Source of the DNA: UBA7887 sp964408735
Lineage (GTDB): Bacteria; Pseudomonadota; Alphaproteobacteria; UBA7887
Length of the DNA: 22,413 bases
Assembly (NCBI GenBank): GCA_964408735.1
Contig: CAYPAX010000080.1
Location: 1 to 22,413 of the forward strand
Direction of reading: 5' to 3'
Positions 1 to 6,814 of this stretch are shown here, one piece after another; the stretch's first letter is position 1, and each line of letters starts with the position of its first letter. Under the pieces are notes generated by a model. The model worked only from the letters and a program-made list of their open reading frames with translations. It had not been told where the DNA came from and searched no databases. The translations under genes and the position numbers were made by a program.

Positions 1-57
1 CCGCACGTTCCAATCAAATCTCATGGCCGGCATGAATAATTCGGGCTAGAGCGCCGA

Positions 58-1059
58 ATGCGCGAGCATGCCGACGCCAACAGTCCGCGGCTGGTGTTGG
101 CACGTGTACCTCGATCCGACGTCGGGCCGCTGGAAGGCGTGACTTTCGTCGACGTCAATCCGATCCGTCGCCAAGATTTGCTGCGCGCGCTGGCGTTGGC
201 GGCGGGGCGGACGGAGTCCGATGTCGACGCTGTAATCGAGCTGGCCGAACAGCCGAAGCGCAAGGCACCGACGCGTGAAGAGGCGTTGGCACGCGGTGAG
301 CTCATCCTTCTCGCCGAAGACAACCTCACCAACCAGGACGTCATCCGCCGCCAGCTGGCGACATTGGGCTATGCCTGCGATATTGCCGATGACGGCGTGT
401 TGGCGCTGGCGGCGTGGCAATCGACCGCCTACGGACTGCTTCTTACCGACTGCAACATGCCCAACATGGACGGCTTCGAGCTGACGGCGGCGATCCGTGT
501 CGATGAGGACGAGCACCAGGAGCGAGCGCGGATCGTGGCGATTACCGCCAGTGTCCTGCAAGATGAGCTTGATCGCTGCATAGACGCCGGCATGGATGAC
601 ACCCTGCCGAAACCGGTGGCGCTGCCGGCCCTGAAGGCGGCATTGGAGAAATGGCTGCCGACTGCCGACGGTAAAGAAGCGCTGACGATAGCGCCGAATG
701 AACATGTGGCGGTTCCGACGGCAGGCCACGCCGCAGTCGTAGATCCCGCCTTCCTGCGCGAGAGCCTGGGTGACGATCCGGCGCTTATCGCCGAGATCCT
801 GAGCGACTATCTGACGCCTGCGATGGCAATCATGGCCGAGATCGATGCCGCCTGGAACGAGCACTCCGCGGCCGATGTGGTTGCCGCCGCGCACAAGCTC
901 AAGTCGGCCTCACGAGCCATCGGGGCCGATGCACTGGCCGAAATCTGCGAGCGCCTGGAGGGGGCCGGCAAGGCCGGGGACTGGGACGCAATTGCGACCG
1001 ACTACCCGAGCTTGGCGCCGGTCATGACCGCAGTGAGGGCACATATCGAGTCTCTTTGA
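58..1059 (+). CDS. C-terminal part of a hybrid sensor histidine kinase (receiver plus HPt), apparently frameshifted at its left end
   Basis: This 333-residue frame holds the phosphorelay end of a hybrid kinase. Residues 81-200 are a receiver domain, with LLAEDN at its start, phospho-acceptor Asp131 in TDCNMP, a Thr in ITAS and a Lys in LPKP. Residues about 225-330 are an HPt domain with His279 in AHKLKSA. Residues 1-51 look like the tail of a second, degenerate receiver (PRLVLA, then RRQDLLRALALAAGR). A TAA lies in frame at 37-39, yet bases 40-57 still read as coding (FGLERR). Bases 2-37 read in the next frame as NLMAGMN, which resembles the MPGMDGF turn of a receiver. I infer a one-base deletion near 38-40 in a longer gene that starts outside the window. 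ATG 58 is only the first ATG after the stop and has no clear ribosome binding site. The domain calls are secure; whether this is a working gene is not. Confidence 0.8.
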   Translation: MREHADANSPRLVLARVPRSDVGPLEGVTFVDVNPIRRQDLLRALALAAGRTESDVDAVIELAEQPKRKAPTREEALARGELILLAEDNLTNQDVIRRQLATLGYACDIADDGVLALAAWQSTAYGLLLTDCNMPNMDGFELTAAIRVDEDEHQERARIVAITASVLQDELDRCIDAGMDDTLPKPVALPALKAALEKWLPTADGKEALTIAPNEHVAVPTAGHAAVVDPAFLRESLGDDPALIAEILSDYLTPAMAIMAEIDAAWNEHSAADVVAAAHKLKSASRAIGADALAEICERLEGAGKAGDWDAIATDYPSLAPVMTAVRAHIESL

Positions 1060-1139
1060 GCGCTTCTTTCGTTCGTGCACGGTACCTTGGCGAATCCCCA
1101 TCCCGGCTTATCTTGCGACCCGTACCGCCGCCAAAAGAG

Positions 1140-1168
1140 TTGACTTCATCGGTCACCTTTGAAATCTT
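1140..1168 (+). promoter_or_regulatory. Possible sigma-70-type promoter for the repeat protein / JmjC pair
   Basis: TTGACT at 1140-1145 matches five of six -35 positions. A 17-base spacer leads to AATCTT at 1163-1168, which matches only three of six -10 positions. It is the best candidate in the 187-base gap before the repeat-protein gene, but the -10 is weak. Confidence 0.3.
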
Positions 1169-1246
1169 CCAGGGTGGCGGCGCGAGTGGGGGCGTCTTCA
1201 TGTGTCATGTGTCTTCAATAACCCAATGAAAATGGGGGCAATCGAC

Positions 1247-1738
1247 GTGAGCAAGAAAAAGAAAGAATCTTTGACGGAGGAAGAGATCTCGGTCGAGCGC
1301 GGCGTGAGCCGTCGCTCGTTGCTGGCCGGCACGAAAGTTGTCCTCGGCGGCGCCGCGGCGCTCGTCGCTACCGGCCAGACGGGCACGGCGCAGGCCGCCG
1401 ACCCGGCCGGCGCAGGCTCGGACAAGGACCCCAACGATCCAAGTGGCGGCGGTTCGGATACGGACGGCGATCCGCGCGGCGGCGGCACCGATTCCGACGG
1501 CGATCCGCAAGGCCGCGGCACGGATTCCGATGGCGATGCGGGGGGCCGGGGCTCGGACTCCGATCCCAACGATCCGCGCGGCGGCGGCTCGGACGCCGAC
1601 CCCAACGACCCCCGTGGCGGCGGCTCGGACAGCGATGGCGATCCGCGCGGCCGCGGCACCGACTCCGACGGCGATCCGCGCGGCGGCGGCACCGATTCCG
1701 ACGGCGATCCCCGCGGCGGCGGTTCGGACGCCGACTGA
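1247..1738 (+). CDS. Twin-arginine secreted Asp/Gly repeat protein, possible substrate of the adjacent JmjC oxygenase
   Basis: I chose the GTG at 1247 (163 residues) because GGGGG at 1234-1238 gives an 8-base Shine-Dalgarno spacing. ATG 1226 and GTG 1202 are in frame but lack one. The leader starts SKKKK, has SRRSLLAG with the arginine pair at residues 22-23, then a mild Gly/Ala-rich hydrophobic stretch and an AQA-A cleavage site near residue 50. This is a standard Tat signal. From residue 52 the protein uses only D, G, S, T, P, R, N, A, K and Q. Nine repeats of the form G[S/T]DxDGDPRGG or G[S/T]DxDPNDPxGG end in a partial GSDAD. About 30 Asp against nine Arg and one Lys make it strongly acidic, and it has no Cys, His or aromatic residue. 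DxDxD spacing resembles calcium-binding repeats. It lies 12 bases before the JmjC gene. I do not recognise a named family; function is inferred from context. Confidence 0.8.
   Translation: MSKKKKESLTEEEISVERGVSRRSLLAGTKVVLGGAAALVATGQTGTAQAADPAGAGSDKDPNDPSGGGSDTDGDPRGGGTDSDGDPQGRGTDSDGDAGGRGSDSDPNDPRGGGSDADPNDPRGGGSDSDGDPRGRGTDSDGDPRGGGTDSDGDPRGGGSDAD
1415..1735 (+). repeat. Coding minisatellite, nine 33/36-bp units plus a partial tenth
   Basis: The units are in frame and alternate between an 11-codon form (DxDGDP, 33 bp) and a 12-codon form with an extra codon (DxDPNDP, 36 bp). The longer form is repeats 1, 5 and 6. Synonymous changes between units (gac/gat, tcc/tcg, ccg/ccc) show that the array is not a very recent amplification. 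The array ends on a partial unit immediately before the stop codon. Confidence 0.9.
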
Positions 1739-1750
1739 GGCTGATGCGAG

Positions 1751-2944
1751 ATGACGCGTACCGTATTCGACTTCGAGCGCGTCATCTCGCCGGTCTCCAA
1801 GGAGACGTTTTTCGCCTCGCACTACGAAAAAGCGGGGTTGAGGGTGCATCGCGAGGATGCGGGCTATTACGCCCCGATCCTCAGCAGCGACCGCATCGAC
1901 GAATATCTGACCACCGCCGATCCGCATGCCTCGGAAATCATGCTGGTCAATGCCGAGGCGGAAACCGAGATCCCGAGCAGCGAATACACCTTGCGCCGCG
2001 GCGTGCTCGATGTGCGCCGGGTCTATCAACTGTTTGCCGAGGGCGCGACTTTGGTCACGCCGCAGCTGCATCGCAAGGTGCCCGAGCTGGCGGCGCTTTG
2101 CCGCGCCGTGGAGGCCGAGTTCCATGCGCCATTCCAGACGAATATCTATTTGACGCCGCCTGAGGCGCAGGGCTTCAAGACCCATTACGACACCCATGAC
2201 GTCTTCGTCCTCCAGGTCGAGGGAAACAAGGAATGGCATGTCTACGACACGCCCATCGACTTGCCGCTGCTGGGCCAGAAATTCGACCGCGAAAAATACG
2301 AGACTGTGCCGGAGAGCGAGACGTTTCTGCTGCAGGCAGGCGATCTCTATTATTGCCCGCGCGGCATCGTTCACAATGCCCGCTCGACCGACACCGCATC
2401 GCTGCACATCACCTTCGGCCTGATGGCGCAGACCTGGTCCGAGCTGATGTTCGAAGCCGTGGCCGAGGCCTGCATGGCGGATCCCGCTTTTCGCGAAAAT
2501 CTGCCGGTGGGCTACGCGGCCGACGGTTACGACCGCGAACCGGCGCGGGCCAAGCTGCGCGATCTTTTGGCGCGGCTATGCGACTCGGCTGAGCTCGACC
2601 CGCTGCTCGACAGCTTCGCGGCACGCTTCATAGCGGAGAGCCCGCCGCAGCTGCGCGGCCAAATGGCGCAGGTTCTGGAGTCGGACCGGCTGACCGCCGA
2701 CAGCATCGTGGCGCCGCGCGAAAGCCTGATTTTTCATATCGCCCAGGAAGAGGACAAGGTCGTTCTGGTGCATTTCAATAACCGCATCAGCTTCCCCTCC
2801 CGCGTGATGCCGTCGCTGGAGGCGATGTTGACCTCCGAGAAGGGGGTTTGCGTGCGCGACGTGCCGGGGCAGCTGGATGAGAGCGGCTTACTGGTGTTGG
2901 CCAAAAAGCTGGTCAACGAAGGGCTCTTGACGCGCGCGGCCTGA
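1751..2944 (+). CDS. JmjC-domain Fe(II)/2-oxoglutarate oxygenase, ribosomal-oxygenase (NO66/MINA/YcfD) type
   Basis: The 397-residue protein has the cupin core of the ribosomal-oxygenase family. THYDTHD carries the first two iron ligands, His145 and Asp147. FVLQVEGNKEW follows, matching the family's FxLQLEGxKxW. DLYYCPRGIVHNA carries the distal ligand His208. After the cupin come helices typical of the dimerisation region (about 230-310) and a winged-helix-like C-terminus (about 325-397), as in the full-length family. Known members hydroxylate Arg or His in ribosomal proteins (YcfD on L16, NO66 and MINA on large-subunit proteins). There is no signal peptide, so it acts in the cytoplasm. ATG 1751 has GAGG at 1737-1740. 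The 12-base gap after the repeat gene implies co-transcription, so I infer that the repeat protein, not a ribosomal protein, is the substrate. A ribosomal target cannot be excluded. Confidence 0.9.
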   Translation: MTRTVFDFERVISPVSKETFFASHYEKAGLRVHREDAGYYAPILSSDRIDEYLTTADPHASEIMLVNAEAETEIPSSEYTLRRGVLDVRRVYQLFAEGATLVTPQLHRKVPELAALCRAVEAEFHAPFQTNIYLTPPEAQGFKTHYDTHDVFVLQVEGNKEWHVYDTPIDLPLLGQKFDREKYETVPESETFLLQAGDLYYCPRGIVHNARSTDTASLHITFGLMAQTWSELMFEAVAEACMADPAFRENLPVGYAADGYDREPARAKLRDLLARLCDSAELDPLLDSFAARFIAESPPQLRGQMAQVLESDRLTADSIVAPRESLIFHIAQEEDKVVLVHFNNRISFPSRVMPSLEAMLTSEKGVCVRDVPGQLDESGLLVLAKKLVNEGLLTRAA

Positions 2945-5290
2945 CTATTGCTGCGCAGCGGGTTCCGCGAGTGGCAACTCCAGCCAGAAGGTAGAGCCTT
3001 CGCCCGGGGTACTATCGAAATCCAGTGTGCCAGCCATGTTTTCTACGAGCTGACGGCTGATGGTCAAGCCGATGCCCGTGCCCTCGATTTGCGATGTCTC
3101 GACGCTGAGCCTGGAGAAGGGCAGGAAGACCTCGTCATGACTTTCGGCGGGAATTCCCGGCCCAGTATCCGTTACGCTGATGCGTGCCCGGCCATCGCCG
3201 GTCAGATTTGCATCGATCGTGACCGAGCCGTCGTCCCGGTTGTATTTGATGGCATTGGAAATGAGATTCAGCAGAACCTGCTTGAGCCTGTTCGGGTCGG
3301 CCTGCACACAAGTTTCCGTTGATATTCCTGCCGAAACGTCGAGCGATATGTGGCGCTTGTCGGCCAGCGGGCCTGCCACGGCCAGGCTCTGTCGTATGGT
3401 CTGGATAACATTGGTCGGCTCCAGCGAAAGGTCGAAGCCGACGGATTCAACCCTGGCAAGGTCGAGTATCTCGTTGACCAGGGCAAGTAGATGGTGCCCG
3501 CCGCTCACAATGTGCTCAATGTTTGTCATCTGGTCTTCGGATGGCTGCACATCGGAGTAATCTCTCAGCAGCTGTGCAAAACCGAGGATGGCATTAAGTG
3601 GTGTGCGAAGCTCGTGGCTCATGGCTGAAAGGAACTCTGACTTCGCCTTATTCGCTCGTGCGGCTTCGGCGGTCGCCAGTTCCAACGTCCGCTCACGTTG
3701 CTTGCTCTCGGTGTCATCGATGACCAGTGCGAAAATACCCGAAATAGCGCCGATCTCGTCTATGTCGGGAACATAAGCGGTGTGCAGGTCACGGCTTTCC
3801 CCCTCGGCATTCTTGATGACGTTGTCGAATTCCACCCGTTCTCCCGAGAGGGCCCGATCGAGAAAGGGTTCGGCGATTTGGTAGGCGCTCTCCCCAATCA
3901 CGTCGCTTATTAGTTTGCCGTTCAATTCCTGTGCCGAAGTACCAAACATGCCTTGGTATTGGGCATTGGTAAAACGGTATCGCTTCTTCCTGTCGATATA
4001 GGAGAAAAGCGCAGGCACGGAATCCATAAGCAGGCTAAGCCGCCGTTCGCTTTGCCTTAGCGCCTCTTCCCCACGCTTGAGGTCTGTGATGTCCGTGTGA
4101 ACATGCGCGATGCCGCCGTTGCGCGTTTCGTGGCGCCGCAACAGCACCCAACTTCCATCCGCCATTTCGAGCTCGTAATTGCTGCCGGATTTCCGGCGCC
4201 TTGCCATGCGTTCCTTGGCCAGGGCTTCTACATCCACTTTCGAATACACTGCGGCACCACTGGCGATGAAGGCGCGCAGCATGGTTTCGTAATCCGCGCC
4301 TTGCCGAAGCTGGTCGGCAATGGGCCCGACAAACTTGGCATAGGCGTCATTCCAGTAGACGAGCCGATCTTCGGCATCGTAGAGAGCGAATCCTTCGGAC
4401 AAATTCTCGAATGTGGCTTGCAGAAGATTAGTCTTTTCCGCCAATTCGCGCGCACGCTCTTCGACACGTTGCTCGAGCTCTTCGTTCAAGGCCTTGAGAG
4501 CGAGCTCGCTTTCCCTGAGCGCGGCCTCGCGGCGAGTGAGTTCGGTAATGTCGCTTGCGGTGCCGCGATACCCCAGAAAGGTGCCGTCACTGTCGAAGTT
4601 GGGACGCCCATTGATCCGGATCCTGCGAACCTCGCCTTTGGCATTCGGCCGGTCATAGGTGAACCCCTGAAACGGTCGTCTGGCGTCGAGGTCAGCGCGA
4701 TGCTTCTCCCACTTCTGCCAGTCATGGTCCTCTGCGAAACGTAAATCGAACCGAGTGTTGCCCACCGCTGGTTGAAATCCAGGGCTGATATATGCGGCGG
4801 ACTCTTCCGAAAGGAAAATGAAGCGATGTTCTACGTCGGTCTCCCACATCCAGTCCGATGCGGTCTCGGCAAATTCCTTGAATCGCGCCTCGCTGGCTCT
4901 CAACCTCTCTTCGGTTTCTTTGCGTTTGGTGATGTCCCGCTTGATGGCGATGTAACGCGTGACTGCTCCGGTGGCGTCTCGGATAGGAGAGATCGTGACT
5001 TCCGATATCTACCGCGACCGATCCTTGCGGATCGCTTCCAGTTCCCCCTGCCAGACCTGTCCTGCGGCGATCGTCGCGACGATCGTCTCATAAGGTGCCG
5101 GATCCGCATCTTCGGGGCGCAACACTTCTGCCGGAGTCTTGCCAATAATCTCGCTGAGGGCATAACCGGTGATGCGTTCGAATGCCGGATTGACGTATTC
5201 GATACGCAAGTCCGCACCCGTCACTTCGATGGCGTCGGCGGCATGGGTCAGGAAGGCCGTCAGAAGTGCATCATCAAGTTCAGTCTTCAT
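2945..5290 (-). pseudogene. Multi-PAS sensor histidine kinase interrupted by an in-frame TAG at codon 94
   Basis: The natural start is ATG 5290, preceded by GGTGAG, and the frame runs to a TAG at 2945-2947 (781 codons). It is broken by TAG at 5009-5011, inside the first PAS domain. Order: PAS1 (about 1-125), PAS2 (130-255), a helical linker, PAS3 (290-410), PAS4 (415-535), HisKA (549-615) with phospho-acceptor His559 in SHELRTPLN, then the ATPase domain (660-775) with NLISNAIKY, DTGPGI, PFSRL and GTGIGL. Coding resumes in the same frame right after the TAG (ISEVTISPIRD, the usual PAC ending), so a single base change from a Tyr codon is the simplest cause. The next possible start, TTG 4903, falls inside the ERLRASEARF linker helix with no spaced ribosome binding site. 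There is no transmembrane segment or receiver domain. All kinase motifs are intact, so the nonsense mutation is recent, or it is a sequencing error. Confidence 0.85.
5009..5011 (-). other. In-frame TAG inside the histidine kinase gene
   Basis: The codon lies between KDRSR and ISEVTISP, where PAS/PAC proteins usually have Tyr (as in KDGSLYWEE). TAG is the normal terminal stop of several other genes here (tolC, the M48 gene, the eight-cysteine gene), so general TAG reassignment is unlikely. Confidence 0.85.
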
Positions 5291-5426
5291 ATTCTCACCA
5301 TCAGGCTCGGCACCTATCCCCCTTGCATATGGAAGGTGTTTTCTCAATGTGTTGCAGCAGGCGGCAAAGTGGAGTCTCCAATGTCCAATTGTATTGAAAA
5401 TAAATGTGGCAATGTGCTGGAAAATA

Positions 5427-5500
5427 TGGAGGCCGGGACCGGAATCGAACCGATGTAGGCGGATTTGCAGTCCGCTGCATAGCCACTCTGCCACCCGGCC
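5427..5500 (-). tRNA. tRNA-Cys (GCA)
   Basis: The minus strand folds into a full cloverleaf. The acceptor arms are GGCCGGG and CCCGGCC, the anticodon loop is CUGCAAA (anticodon GCA), the T-loop region reads GGTTCGATTCC, and the discriminator is U. The CCA end is encoded at 5427-5429. Length is 74 nt with CCA. Confidence 0.95.
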
Positions 5501-5510
5501 GCGCGGGCTT

Positions 5511-5539
5511 GGTATAGAGCTTTTCGGGGCCTAAGGGAA
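5511..5539 (-). promoter_or_regulatory. Candidate promoter of tRNA-Cys
   Basis: On the minus strand TATACC (5516-5511) lies about 10 bases before the tRNA 5' end. TTCCCT (5539-5534) is 17 bases upstream of it. The -10 fits four of six positions and the -35 only three, so this is tentative; the distance to the tRNA is right. Confidence 0.35.
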
Positions 5540-5549
5540 CCGGTTTGCG

Positions 5550-6812
5550 TTACAGTCCGGCGGCTTCCAGCAAGGTGCCGAACGCCTCCGGCAGGAGGTG
5601 GAAATCGTCCATGTGCCAACGACCGTTGCTGGTGCCTTCTGGGTCCGCCGACAGAGCATGGGCGTCGAGATAGGCAAGTCCGCGCGCATGCGCAGCACCC
5701 GCCAGCGCGGCGTTGAAGCCCCGCACCATGTCCACGAAACCGGCCGGCGATGCTCGTTCCGCCGGCGGGGCAGGGGGTCCGCAGACAATTAGCCGGCGCC
5801 CGGCCAGCTCGGCCATGGCGCTATCGAGATAGGCCGCAGCGAAGCGCTCGAGATAGTCCGGCAGCGAAATATCACGGTGGCTGTCGAGAAACACATACAG
5901 GCCTTCGTCGGCACGGCAGTCGATCTCGCCGCACATCACGGCCACGCTGGCGCCCTGCGGTATTCGCGCAGCAGCCATGGTGAAGGCCATGCGTTGTGGC
6001 CCCTCCCTCGGGTTCATTGCGGCGGCCAGATGCCAGGCCTTGGCACCGACCACGAGGTGAGGACGAACGCGATGGAGTTCGCCCGCCAAACGAACAGGCA
6101 GGCAGGCAGGCGACAGGCAATGGCTGTCGCCGATGATATGCAGTACCTCGGTGGCGTTGGCGCGATCCGGCGACAGCCGTGGCAGCAGGCCGTCGAGGTA
6201 GCGGGCATAGATGACAACGTCCCACTCGCTGCGCTCCTCCCGGTCCGCCAAGAGCCGCCGCATGGCACGGCGTTGGATCGCCCGCAATGCCTCTTTGCCG
6301 CCATCACCGGCCAGCGTCCTATCGGCGGCATCCACCCAGCGGCGGCAGGCCTCCGGCTCGTCGGCGACGAAAGCGGCCAGGGCGGCTGAGACCATCACCC
6401 CGGATCCGATCACCGGATCCAGTCCGACTCGTTCGCCAGCGGCGCCCGCCAGGTCATCGAGTGGCACCCTGGCATCGAGCGCGAACAGGGCTTCGCCCAG
6501 TAGGCGCCAGGCGCGCTGGTCGACAGGGTGTGACGCAATTGTCTTGGCCAGTGCCGGCACGGCCTGAGCAAAGTCGCCCCGCGCGTATTGCGCCGCGCCT
6601 GTGCCGCCGGCGTCGCCAATGCGCTCGAACAGCGCCGCGGCCTCGTCCACGTGCCCCCTGCGCAGCGCGACCTCGCCCGACAGGCGTAAGGCATCCGGAT
6701 GCTCAGGTTCGCTTGCCAGGAGCGCCTGGATATGAGCGTCGGCAGCATCGACAGCGCCCTGCTCGAGCAGGCGCCGGGCAAACGGCAGGCGAGGGTGCTC
6801 GCCTTCGGCCAT
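5550..6812 (-). CDS. TPR-repeat protein with a C-terminal SGNH/GDSL-like domain
   Basis: The 420-residue protein has an Ala-rich helical N-terminal half of TPR-like repeats (about 10-125, pattern A..L......P....A). From about residue 222 it has an SGNH-hydrolase-like domain. The nucleophile block is IIGDSHCLS (Ser230), the second block is CGEIDCR (294-300), and the last block is DDFHLL (Asp402, His405), completing a Ser-Asp-His set. There is no signal peptide or membrane segment. ATG 6812 is two bases after the valS stop, with GGGGGT inside the valS end as ribosome binding site, so it is probably translated together with valS. GDSH/GEIDCR proteins occur near surface-polysaccharide genes in some bacteria, but nothing here shows a substrate. 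The esterase or deacylase role is inferred from the motifs only. Confidence 0.75.
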   Translation of the reverse strand: MAEGEHPRLPFARRLLEQGAVDAADAHIQALLASEPEHPDALRLSGEVALRRGHVDEAAALFERIGDAGGTGAAQYARGDFAQAVPALAKTIASHPVDQRAWRLLGEALFALDARVPLDDLAGAAGERVGLDPVIGSGVMVSAALAAFVADEPEACRRWVDAADRTLAGDGGKEALRAIQRRAMRRLLADREERSEWDVVIYARYLDGLLPRLSPDRANATEVLHIIGDSHCLSPACLPVRLAGELHRVRPHLVVGAKAWHLAAAMNPREGPQRMAFTMAAARIPQGASVAVMCGEIDCRADEGLYVFLDSHRDISLPDYLERFAAAYLDSAMAELAGRRLIVCGPPAPPAERASPAGFVDMVRGFNAALAGAAHARGLAYLDAHALSADPEGTSNGRWHMDDFHLLPEAFGTLLEAAGL

Positions 6813-6814
6813 GG

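Noticed and set aside
46..894. Long minus-strand frame opposite the receiver/HPt region
   Set aside because: The plus frame carries clear receiver and HPt motifs; the minus frame is a high-GC shadow.
1415..1735. CRISPR-like regular repeats
   Set aside because: Units are 33-36 bp with no unique spacers, are in frame with an ORF and vary synonymously, so they are a coding minisatellite.
1205..2407. 400-codon minus-strand open frame across the repeat gene and JmjC gene
   Set aside because: It is the antisense of the Asp/Gly repeats and of a well-supported JmjC frame. Its product is Ala/Arg/Ile-rich with no family resemblance or ribosome binding site.
2945..4903. Histidine kinase starting at TTG 4903 as the native gene
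   Set aside because: TTG 4903 is inside the linker helix after PAS1, AGAGAGG touches the codon without spacing, and PAS coding continues upstream in the same frame to a good ATG at 5290.
5009..5011. Recoded TAG (pyrrolysine or suppressor) as normal expression
   Set aside because: TAG terminates several standard genes here, including tolC, the M48 gene and this kinase itself, and no special element is visible after the codon. Occasional readthrough remains possible.
5301..5619. Small frames running through tRNA-Cys
   Set aside because: They cross a clear cloverleaf tRNA and have no coding character.
6094..6112. AGGC tetranucleotide tract in the TPR/SGNH gene as a phase-variation switch
   Set aside because: Fewer than four copies, too few for efficient slippage, and the frame is intact.
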